Part shown: positions 53,401-64,000 of the stretch, piece after piece
Layout of the letters: each line of letters opens with the position of its first letter
Numbering within the stretch: position 1 is the first letter of the stretch
Assembly (NCBI GenBank): GCA_963966185.1
Contig: CAWZYM010000089.1
Span: 186,001 to 250,000 of the forward strand
Source: Rhabditoides inermis
Lineage: Eukaryota; Nematoda; Chromadorea; Rhabditida; Rhabditidae
Reading direction: 5' to 3'
DNA: 64,000 nt
The notes under the pieces: model-generated
Databases searched by the model: none
What the model was told of the DNA's origin: nothing
Seen by the model: only the letters and a program-made list of their open reading frames with translations
Program-made: the position numbers and the translations under genes

Positions 53401-56400
53401 AATCGACTGTCCGGACACATCACTGGACCTTAATCAAGTGTCCGGACACTTTACTGAACTCCAATAAAGTGTACGGACACTTCACTAAACCTCATTAAAG
53501 TGTCCAGAAGAAGTGCCCGATAGCTCAACTGATCCTCGATCGACTGTCCGGACACATCACTGGACCTTAATCAAGTGTCCGGACACTTTACTGAACTCCA
53601 ATAAAGTGTACGGACACTTCACTAAACCTCATTAAAGTGTTCAGAAGAAGTGCCCGATAGCTCAACTGTTCCTCGATCGAGTGTCCGGACACTTCACTGA
53701 ACCTCAATCAAAAGTCCGAATGATGTGTACGAAAACTCACCTGAACCTTAATCCACTGTCCGGACACATCACTGTACCTTAATCAAGTGTCCGGACACTT
53801 TACTGAACTCCAATAAAGTGTACGGACACTTCACCAAGCATTATTAAAGTTCCCGTGAAAAGTGTCCGATAGCTAACCTGATCCTTAATCAAGTGTCCGG
53901 ACACTTCACTGAACCTCAATCAAGTGTCCAAATGGTGTGCCCGATAACTCACCTGAACCTTAATCGACTGTCCGGACACATCACTGGACCTTAATCAAGT
54001 GTCCGGACACTTTACTGAACTCCAATAAAGTGTACGGACACTTCACTAAACCTCATTAAAGTGTCCAGAAGAAGTGCCCGATAGCTCAACTGATCTTCGA
54101 TCGAGTGTCCGGACACTTCACTGAACCTCAATCAAAAGTCCGAATGATGTGTACGAAAACTCACCTGAACCTTAATCGACTGTCCGGACACATCACTGGA
54201 CCTTAACCAAGTGTCCGTACACTTCACTGAACCCCAATGAAGTGTACGGACACTTCACCAAACCTCATTAAAGTGCCCGGAAGAAGTGTCCGATACCTCA
54301 CCTGATCCTTAATCAAGTGTCCGGACAGTTCACTGAACCTCAATCAAGTGTCCGAATGATGTGTCCGATAACTGACCTAAACCTTAATCGACTGTCCGGA
54401 CACATCGCTGGACCTTAACCAAGTGTCCGTACACTTTACTGAATTCCAATGAAGTGTACGGACATTTCACTAAACTTTATTTAAGTGTCCGGAAGAAGTG
54501 TCCGATAGCTCACCTGATCCTTAATCAAGTGTCCGGACAGTTCACTGAACCTCAATCAAGTGTCCGACTGAAGTGTCCGATAGCTAACCTGATCCTTAAT
54601 CGACTGTCCGGACACATCACTGGACCCTAACCAAGTGTCCGTACACTTTACTGAATTTCAATGAAGTGTACAGACATTTCACTAAACTTTATTTAAGTGT
54701 CCGGAAGAAGTGTCCGATAGCTCACCTGATCCTTAATCGAGTGTCAGGACACCTCACTGAACCTCACTCAAGTGTCCGACTGAAGTGTCCGATAGCTAAC
54801 CTGATCCTTAATCAAGTGTCCGGACACTTCACTGAACCTCAATCAAGTGTCCAAATGGTGTGTCCGATAACTCACTTGAACCTTAATCGACTGTCCGGAC
54901 ACATCACTGGACCTTAATCAAGTGTCCGGACACTTTACTGAACTCCAATAAAGTGTACGGACACTTCACTAAACCTCATTAAAGTGTCCAGAAGAAGTGC
55001 CCGTTAGCTCAACTGATCCTCGATCGAGTGTTCGGACACTTCACTGAACCTCAATCAAGTGTCCGACTGAAGTGTCCGATAGCTAACCTGATCCTTAATC
55101 AAGTGTCCGGACACTTCACTGAACCTCAATCAAGTGTCCAAATGGTGTGTCCGATAACTCACCTGAACCTTAATCGACTGTCCGGACACATCACTGGACC
55201 TTAATCAAGTGTACGGACACTTCACTAAACCTCATTAAAGTGTCCAGAAGAAGTGCCCGATAGCTCAACTGATCCTTGATCGAGTGTCCGGACACTTCAC
55301 TGAACCTCAATCAAAAGTCCGAATGATGTGTACGAAAACTCACCTGAACCTTAATCGACTGTCCGGACACATCACTGGACCTTAACCAAGTGTCCGTACA
55401 CTTCACTGAACCCCAATGAAGTGTATGGACACTTCACCAAACCTCTTTAAAGTGCCCGGAAGAAGTGTCCGATACCTCACCTGATCCTTAATCAAGTGTC
55501 CGGACAGTTCACTGAACCTCAATCAAGTGTCCGAATGATGTGTCCGATAACTGACCTAAACCTTAATCGACTGTCCGGACACATCACTGGACCTTAACCA
55601 AGTGTCCGTACACTTTACTGAATTCCAATGAAGTGTACGGACATTTCACTAAACTTTATTTAAGTGTCCGGAAGAAGTGTCCGATAGCTCACCTGATCCT
55701 TAATCAAGTGTCCGGACAGTTCACTGAACCTCAATCAAGTGTCCGGACAGTTCACTGAACCTCAATCAAGTGTCCGACTGAAGTGTCCGATAGCTAACCT
55801 GATCCTTAATCGACTGTCCGGACACATCACTGGACCCTAACCAAGTGTCCGTACACTTTACTGAATTCCAATGAAGTGTACGGACATTTCACTAAACTTT
55901 ATTTAAGTGTCCGGAAGAAGTGTCCGATAGCTCACCTGATCCTTAATCGAGTGTCCGGACACCTCACTGAACCTCAATCAAGTGTCCGACTGAAGTGTCC
56001 GATAGCTAACCTGATCCTTAATCAAGTGTCCGGACACTTCACTGAACCTCAATCAAGTGTCCAAATGGTGTGTCCGATAACTCACCTAAACCTTAATCGA
56101 CTGTCCGGACACATCACTGGACCTTAATCAAGTGTCCGGACACTTTACTGAACTCCAATAAAGTGTACGGACACTTCACTAACCCTTTATTAAAGTGTCC
56201 AGAAGAAGTGCCCGATAGCTCAACTGATCCTCGATCGACTGTCCGGACACATCACTGGACCTTAATCAAGTGTCCGGACACTTTACTGAACTCCAATAAA
56301 GTGTACGGACACTTCACTAAACCTCATTAAAGTGTTCAGAAGAAGTGCCCGATAGCTCAACTGTTCCTCGATCGAGTGTCCGGACACTTCACTGAACCTC

Positions 56401-59245
56401 AATCAAAAGTCCGAATGATGTGTACGAAAACTCACCTGAACCTTAATCCACTGTCCGGACACATCACTGTACCTTAATCAAGTGTCCGGACACTTTACTG
56501 AACTCCAATAAAGTGTACGGACACTTCACCAAGCATTATTAAAGTTCCCGTGAAAAGTGTCCGATAGCTAACCTGATCCTTAATCAAGTGTCCGGACACT
56601 TCACTGAACCTCAATCAAGTGTCCAAATGGTGTGTCCGATAACTCACCTGAACCTTAATCGACTGTCCGGACACATCACTGGACCTTAATCAAGTGTCCG
56701 GACACTTTACTGAACTCCAATAAAGTGTACGGACACTTCACTAAACCTCATTAAAGTGTCCAGAAGAAGTGCCCGATAGCTCAACTGATCCTCGATCGAG
56801 TGTCCGGACACTTCACTGAACCTCAATCAAAAGTCCGAATGATGTGTACGAAAACTCACCTGAACCTTAATCGACTGTCCGGACACATCACTGGACCTTA
56901 ACCAAGTGTCCGTACACTTCACTGAACCCCAATGAAGTGTACGGACACTTCACCAAACCTCATTAAAGTGCCCGGAAGAAGTGTCCGATACCTCACCTGA
57001 TCCTTAATCAAGTGTCCGGACAGTTCACTGAACCTCAATCAAGTGTCCGAATGATGTGTCCGATAACTGACCTAAACCTTAATCGACTGTCCGGACACAT
57101 CGCTGGACCTTAACCAAGTGTCCGTACACTTTACTGAATTCCAATGAAGTGTACGGACATTTCACTAAACTTTATTTAAGTGTCCGGAAGAAGTGTCCGA
57201 TAGCTCACCTGATCCTTAATCAAGTGTCCGGACAGTTCACTGAACCTCAATCAAGTGTCCGACTGAAGTGTCCGATAGCTAACCTGATCCTTAATCGACT
57301 GTCCGGACACATCACTGGACCCTAACCAAGTGTCCGTACACTTTACTGAATTCCAATGAAGTGTACGGGTATTTCACTAAACTTTATTTAAGTGTCCGGA
57401 AGAAGTGTCCGATAGCTCACCTGATCCTTAATCGAGTGTCCGGACACCTCACTGAACCTCAATCAAGTGTCCGACTGAAGTGTCCGATAGCTAACCTGAT
57501 CCTTAATCAAGTGTCCGGACACTTCACTGAACCTCAATCAAGTGTCCAAATGGTGTGTCCGATAACTCACCTGAACCTTAATCGACTGTCCGGACACATC
57601 ACTGGACCTTAATCAAGTGTCCGGACACTTTACTGAACTCCAATAAAGTGTACGGACACTTCACTAAACCTCATTAAAGTGTCCAGAAGAAGTGCCCGAT
57701 AGCTCAACTGATCCTCGATCGAGTGTTCGGACACCTCACTGAACCTCAATCAAGTGTCCGACTGAAGTGCCCGATAGCTAACTTGATTCTTAATCAAGTG
57801 TCCGGACACTTCACTGAACCTCAATCAAGTGTCCAAATGATGTGTCCAAAAACTCACCTGAACCTTAATCGACTGTCCGTACACATCACTGGACCTTAAT
57901 CAAGTGTACAGATACTTCACTGAACCCCAATAAAGTGTACGGACACTTCACCAAACCTCATTAAAGTGCCCGTAAAATGTGTCCGATAGCTAACCTGATC
58001 CTTAATGTCCGGACACTTCACTGAACTTCAATCAAGTGTCCGGACACTTCACTGAACCTCAATCAAAAGTCCGAATGATGTGTCCGAAAACTCACCTGAA
58101 CCTTAATCGACTGTCCGGACACATCACTGGACCTTAATCAAGTGTCCGAACACTTTACTGAATTCCAATGAAGTGTACGGACACTTCACTAAACCTCATT
58201 AAAGTGTCCAGAAGAAGTGCCCGATAGCTAACTTGATTCTTAATCAAGTGTCCGGACACTTCACTGAACCTCAATCAAGTGTCCAAATGATGTGTCCAAA
58301 AACTCACCTGAACCTTAATCGACTGTCCGTACACATCACTGGACCTTAATCAAGTGTACAGATACTTCACTGAACCCCAATAAAGTGTACGGACACTTCA
58401 CCAAACCTCATTAAAGTGCCCGTAAAATGTGTCCGATAGCTAACCTGATCCTTAATGTCCGGACACTTCACTGAACTTCAATCAAGTGTCCGGACACTTC
58501 ACTGAACCTCAATCAAAAGTCCGAATGATGTGTCCGAAAACTCACCTGAACCTTAATCGACTGTCCGGACACATCACTGGACCTTAATCAAGTGTCCGGA
58601 CACTTAACTGAACTCCAATAAAGTGTACGGACACTTCACCAAACCTCATTAAAGTGCCCGTAAAATGTGTCCGATAGCTAACCTGATCCTTAATGTCCGA
58701 ACACTTCACTGAACTTCAATCAAGTGTCCGGACACTTCACTGAACCTCAATCAAGTGTCCAAATGATGTGTCCGATAACTCACCAGAACCTTAATCCACT
58801 GTCCGGACACATCACTGGACCTTAATCAAGTGTACAGATACTTCACTGAACCCCAATGAAGTGTACGGACACTTCACCAAACCTCATTAAAGTGCCCGGA
58901 AGAAGTGTCCGATACCTCACCTGATCCTTAATCAAGTGTCCGGACAGTTCACTGAACCTCAATAAAGTGTCCGAATGATGTGTCCGATAACTGACCTGAA
59001 CCTTAATCGGCTGTCCGGACACATCACTGGACCTTAACCAAGTGTCCGGACACTTTACTGAATTCCAATGAAGTGTACGGACACTTCACTGAACCTCATT
59101 AAAGTGTCCAGAAGAAGTGCCCGATAGCTAACTTGATTCTTAATCAAGTGTCCGGACACTTCACTGAACCTCAATCAAGTGTCCGAATGATGTGTCCAAA
59201 AACTCACCTGAACCTTAATCGACTGTCCGTACACATCACTGGACC
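50491..59245. repeat. Super-repeat copy 6 (8,755 bp)
   Basis: Collinear with copy 5 at shift 10,379 up to 57665 and at shift 8,755 from 57779, a net loss of 1,624 bp. It shares with copy 4 the variants tggtgtgcccg (c at 53940, matching 33163) and gtgtacgataac (52851). It shares cccgattgct (51905-51907) with copy 7 (60660-60662). It lacks the aaagagcccgg and gagctcc variants of copies 2 and 5. Confidence 0.9.
57666..57779. other. Complex junction in copy 6
   Basis: The 114 bp here replace 1,738 bp of copy 5 (47287-49024). The patch is not a simple fusion: it has an E monomer, an F with gtgttcggacacctcact, and an A/E chimera reading gactgaagtgcccgatagct, which joins the A-like gactgaag to the E-like gtgcccg. 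I did not see the last combination elsewhere in the window. Confidence 0.78.
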
Positions 59246-62200
59246 ATAATCAAGTGTACAGATACTTCACTGAACCCCAATGAAGTGTACGGACACTTCA
59301 CCAAATCTCATTAAAGTGCCCGGAAGAAGTGTCCGATAGCTAACCTGATCCTTAATGTCCGGACACTTCACTGAACTTCAATCAAGTGTCCGGACACTTC
59401 ACTGAACCTCAATCAAGTGTCCAAATGGTGTGTCCGATAACTCACCTGAACCTTAATCGACTGTCCGGACACATCACTGCACCTTAATCAAGTGTCCGGA
59501 CACTTTACTGAACTCCAATAAAGTGTACGGACACTTCACTAAACCTCATTAAAGTGTCCAGAAGAAGTGCCCGATAGCTCAACTGATCCTCGATCGAGTG
59601 TCCGGACACTTCACTGAACCTCAATAAAGTGTCCGAATGATGTGTCCAAAAACTCACCTGAACCTTAATCGACTGTCCGTACACATCACTGGACCTTAAT
59701 CAAGTGTACAGATACTTCACTGAACCCCAATGAAGTGTACGGACACTTCACCAAACCTCATTAAAGTGCCCGGAAGAAGTGTCCGATACCTCACCTGATC
59801 CTTAATCAAGTGTCCGGACAGTTCACTGAACCTCAATAAAGTGTCCGAATGATGTGTCCGATAACTGACCTGAACCTTAATCGACTGTCCGGACACATCA
59901 CTGGACCTTAACCAAGTGTCCGGACACTTTACTGAATTCCAATGAAGTGTACGGACACTTCACTGAACCTCATTAAAGTGTCCAGAAGAAGTGCCCGATA
60001 GCTAACTTGATTCTTAATCAAGTGTCCGGACACTTCACTGAACCTCAATCAAGTGTCCGAATGATGTGTCCAAAAACTCACCTGAACCTTAATCGACTGT
60101 CCGTACACATCACTGGACCTTAATCAAGTGTACAGATACTTCACTGAACCCCAATGAAGTGTACGGACACTTCACCAAATCTCATTAAAGTGCCCGGAAG
60201 AAGTGTCCGATAGCTAACTTGATTTTCAATCAAGTGTCCGGACACTTCACTGAACCTCAATCAAGTGTCCGAATGATGTGTCCGAAAACTCACCTGAACC
60301 TTAATCGACTGTCCGGACACATCACTGGACCTTAATCAAGTGTACAGATACTTCACTGAACCCCAATGAAGTGTACGGACACTTCACCAAACTTCATTAA
60401 AGTGCCCGTAAAAAGTGTCCGATAGCTAACCTGATCCTTAATGTCCGGACACTTCACTGAACCTCAATTAAGTGTCCGGACACTTCACTGAACCTCAATC
60501 AAGTGTCCAAATGATGTGTCCGATAACTGACCTGAACCTTAATCGACTGTCCGGACACATCACTGGACCTTAATCAAGTGTCCGAACACTTTACTGAATT
60601 CCAATGAAGTGTACGGACACTTCACTAAACCTCATTAAAGTGTCCAGAAGAAGTGCCCGATTGCTAACTTGATTCTTAATCAAGTGTCCGGACACTTCAC
60701 TGAACCTCAATCAAGTGTCCAAATGATGTGTCCAAAAACTCACCTGAACCTTAATCGACTGTCCGTACACATCACTGGACCTTAATCAAGTGTACAGATA
60801 CTTCACTGAACCCCAATAAAGTGTACGGACACTTCACCAAACCTCATTAAAGTGCCCGTAAAATGTGTCCGATAGCTAACCTGATCCTTAATGTCCGGAC
60901 ACTTCACTGAACTTCAATCAAGTGTCCGGACACTTCACTGAACCTCAATCAAGTGTCCAAATGATGTGTCCGATAACTCACCAGAACCTTAATCCACTGT
61001 CCGGACACATCACTGTACCTTAATCAAGTGTCCGGACACTTTACTGAACTCCAATAAAGTGTACGGACACTTCACCAAACATTATTAAAGTTCCCGTAAA
61101 AAGTGTCCGATAGCTAACCTGATCCTTAATCAAGTGTCCGGACACTTCACTGAACCTCAATCAAGTGTCCAAATGGTGTGTCCGATAACTCACCTGAACC
61201 TTAATCGACTGTCCGGACACATCACTGGACCTTAATCAAGTGTCCGGACACTTTACTGAACTCCAATAAAGTGTACGGACACTTCACTAAACCTCATTAA
61301 AGTGTCCAGAAGAAGTGCCCGATAGCTCCACTGATCCTCGATCGAGTGTCCGGACACTTGACTGAACCTCAATCAAAAGTCCGAATGATGTGTTAGAAAA
61401 CTCACCTGAACCTTAATCGACTGTCCGGACACATCACTGGACCTTAACCAAGTGTCCGTACACTTCACTGAACCCCAATGAAGTGTACGGACACTTCACC
61501 AAACCTCATTAAAGTGCCCGGAAGAAGTGTCCGATACCTCACCTGATCCTTAATCAAGTGTCCGGACAGTTCACTGAACCTCAATCAAGTGTCCGAATGA
61601 TGTGTACGATAACTGACCTAAACCTTAATCGACTGTCCGGACACATCGCTGGACCTTAACCAAGTGTCCGTACACTTTACTGAATTCCAATGAAGTGTAC
61701 GGACATTTCACTAAACTTTATTTAAGTGTCCGGAAGAAGTGTCCGATAGCTCACCTGATCCTTAATCAAGGTCCGGACAGTTCACTGAACCTCAATCAAG
61801 TGTCCGGACAGTTCACTGAACCTCAATCAAGTGTCCGACTGAAGTGTCCGATAGCTAACCTGATCCTTAATCGACTGTCCGGACACATCACTGGACCCTA
61901 ACCAAGTGTCCGTACACTTCACTGAATTCCAATGAAGTGTACGGACATTTCACTAAACTTTATTTAAGTGTCCGGAAGAAGTGTCCGATAGCTCACCTGA
62001 TCCTTAATCGAGTGTCCGGACACCTCACTGAACCTCAATCAAGTGTCCGACTGAAGTGTCCGATAGCTAACCTGATCCTTAATCAAGTGTCCGGACACTT
62101 CACTGAACCTCAATCAAGTGTCCAAATGGTGTGTCCGATAACTCACCTGAACCTTAATCGACTGTCCGGACACATCACTGGACCTTAATCAAGTGTCCGG

Positions 62201-64000
62201 ACACTTTACTGAACTCCAATAAAGTGTACGGACACTTCACTAAACCTCATTAAAGTGTCCAGAAGAAGTGCCCGATAGCTCAACTGATCCTCGATCGACT
62301 GTCCGGACACATCACTGGACCTTAATCAAGTGTCCGGACACTTTACTGAACTCCAATAAAGTGTACGGACACTTCACTAAACCTCATTAAAGTGTTCAGA
62401 AGAAGTGCCCGATAGCTCAACTGTTCCTCGATCGAGTGTCCGGACACTTCACTGAACCTCAATCAAAAGTCCGAATGATGTGTACGAAAACTCACCTGAA
62501 CCTTAATCGACTGTCCGGACACATCACTGGACCTTAACCAAGTGTCCGTACACTTCACTGAACCCCAATGAAGTGTATGGACACTTCACCAAACCTCTTT
62601 AAAGTGCCCGGAAGAAGTGTCCGATACCTCACCTGATCCTTAATCAAGTGTCCGGACAGTTCACTGAACCTCAATCAAGTGTCCGAATGATGTGTCCGAT
62701 AACTGACCTAAACCTTAATCGACTGTCCGGACACATCACTGGACCTTAACCAAGTGTCCGTACACTTTACTGAATTCCAATGAAGTGTACGGACATTTCA
62801 CTAAACTTTATTTAAGTGTCCGGAAGAAGTGTCCGATAGCTCACCTGATCCTTAATCAAGTGTCCGGACAGTTCACTGAACCTCAATCAAGTGTCCGGAC
62901 AGTTCACTGAACCTCAATCAAGTGTCCGACTGAAGTGTCCGATAGCTAACCTGATCCTTAATCGACTGTCCGGACACATCACTGGACCCTAACCAAGTGT
63001 CCGTACACTTTACTGAATTCCAATGAAGTGTACGGACATTTCACTAAACTTTATTTAAGTGTCCGGAAGAAGTGTCCGATAGCTCACCTGATCCTTAATC
63101 GAGTGTCCGGACACCTCACTGAACCTCAATCAAGTGTCCGACTGAAGTGTCCGATAGCTAACCTGATCCTTAATCAAGTGTCCGGACACTTCACTGAACC
63201 TCAATCAAGTGTCCAAATGGTGTGTCCGATAACTCACCTAAACCTTAATCGACTGTCCGGACACATCACTGGACCTTAATCAAGTGTCCGGACACTTTAC
63301 TGAACTCCAATAAAGTGTACGGACACTTCACTAACCCTTTATTAAAGTGTCCAGAAGAAGTGCCCGATAGCTCAACTGATCCTCGATCGACTGTCCGGAC
63401 ACATCACTGGACCTTAATCAAGTGTCCGGACACTTTACTGAACTCCAATAAAGTGTACGGACACTTCACTAAACCTCATTAAAGTGTTCAGAAGAAGTGC
63501 CCGATAGCTCAACTGTTCCTCGATCGAGTGTCCGGACACTTCACTGAACCTCAATCAAAAGTCCGAATGATGTGTACGAAAACTCACCTGAACCTTAATC
63601 CACTGTCCGGACACATCACTGTACCTTAATCAAGTGTCCGGACACTTTACTGAACTCCAATAAAGTGTACGGACACTTCACCAAGCATTATTAAAGTTCC
63701 CGTGAAAAGTGTCCGATAGCTAACCTGATCCTTAATCAAGTGTCCGGACACTTCACTGAACCTCAATCAAGTGTCCAAATGGTGTGTCCGATAACTCACC
63801 TGAACCTTAATCGACTGTCCGGACACATCACTGGACCTTAATCAAGTGTCCGGACACTTTACTGAACTCCAATAAAGTGTACGGACACTTCACTAAACCT
63901 CATTAAAGTGTCCAGAAGAAGTGCCCGATAGCTCAACTGATCCTCGATCGAGTGTCCGGACACTTCACTGAACCTCAATCAAAAGTCCGAATGATGTGTA
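59246..64000. repeat. Super-repeat copy 7, cut by the window end
   Basis: Follows copy 6 at shift 8,755 to about 62430, then at shift 7,152, so 1,603 bp are missing. It keeps the 30-bp F mark (61757), the gtgtacgataac variant (61606) and the cccgattgct variant shared with copy 6. The array continues unchanged to the last base, so neither end of the satellite is in the window. Confidence 0.88.
62431..62508. other. 1,603-bp deletion junction in copy 7
   Basis: The left mark is ctgttcctcg (ending 62430) and the right mark is aatcgactg (g at 62509) followed by gtatgg and cctctttaaag, which belong to the HOR equivalent to about 55420 in copy 6. The parents are identical between these marks. Confidence 0.83.

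Larger units (their letters stand above)
1..64000. repeat. Satellite DNA array, 31/44-bp monomers, filling the whole window
   Basis: Every stretch I read is built from the same 31-bp monomer or its 44-bp extended form, head to tail in one orientation. The monomer typically starts gaaccttaat or gaacctcaat, carries the core aagtgtccggacactt or a variant of it, and ends cact or cacct. The 44-bp form has an extra 13 bp that doubles the gtgtccg motif, as in gtgtccgaatgat followed by gtgtccgataac. Base composition is a little under half G+C. No unique sequence, transposon end, poly-A tract, tRNA or rRNA segment interrupts the array, and no frame stays open beyond 83 codons. Such multi-level tandem arrays are known from centromeric and heterochromatic satellites of eukaryotes; that location and the organism are inferred, not shown. 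Confidence 0.97.

Noticed and set aside
1..64000. CRISPR array
   Set aside because: Spacing is regular, but there are no unique spacers: all intervening sequence is itself repeat, and no cas-like gene is present.
1..64000. Mobile element or viral terminal repeats
   Set aside because: No transposase or polymerase frame, target-site duplication, terminal inverted repeat or poly-A end was seen. The palindromes are internal to every monomer.
1..64000. Origin iterons or a bacterial plasmid repeat region
   Set aside because: The array length, multi-level HOR structure and absence of any replication gene or coding sequence in 64 kb do not fit a bacterial iteron region.

Overview
The window is one uninterrupted block of eukaryotic-type satellite DNA. 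I see no gene, RNA gene, mobile element, CRISPR array or unique sequence in it. The basic monomer is 31 bp. It typically opens with gaaccttaat or gaacctcaat, has a palindromic core (aagtgtccggacactt), and ends in cact. A 44-bp form differs by an internal 13-bp duplication that doubles the gtgtccg motif. All monomers I read lie in the same orientation. The species cannot be named from the sequence; a centromeric, pericentromeric or other heterochromatic array of a plant or animal is the natural guess, and that is inference.

There are three nested levels. (1) Monomers of 31 and 44 bp. (2) A six-monomer higher-order repeat (HOR) of 212 bp, in the order A44-B31-C31-D31-E44-F31. Its variants are 238 bp (F shortened to 26 bp plus an extra 31-bp G), 137 bp (E and F lost), and blocks in which 44- and 31-bp monomers alternate. 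(3) A super-repeat of about 10.4 kb made of many such HORs. Using the rare variant ggaccata as anchor, super-repeat copies begin at 80, 4388, 11177, 23700, 29714, 40112, 50491 and 59246, with an extra 2,092-bp partial copy starting at anchor 21608.

Copies 2 (11177-21607, 10,431 bp) and 5 (40112-50490, 10,379 bp) are essentially complete. The others are explained by internal deletions and duplications whose sizes sum exactly. Copy 1 is 10,379 - 4,588 + 998 = 6,789. Copy 3 is 10,431 - 4,417 = 6,014. Copy 4 is 10,379 + 4,845 - 4,588 - 238 = 10,398. Copy 6 is 10,379 - 1,624 = 8,755. Copy 7 carries a 1,603-bp deletion and runs off the window. Breakpoints fall inside homologous monomers, as unequal crossing-over predicts.

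The points most worth a second look are these: complementary substitutions in neighbouring C and D monomers that make perfect 18-bp hairpins; variants linking non-adjacent super-repeat copies (2 with 5, 4 with 6) rather than neighbours; the same 4,588-bp deletion junction in copies 1 and 4; a mosaic gene-conversion-like patch near 9461-9570; an expanded 80-bp monomer at 1011-1090; and a cluster of private substitutions at 16613-16883. The only open frames, up to 83 codons and starting at GTG, follow from 44 + 31 = 75 bp being divisible by three and do not look like genes.
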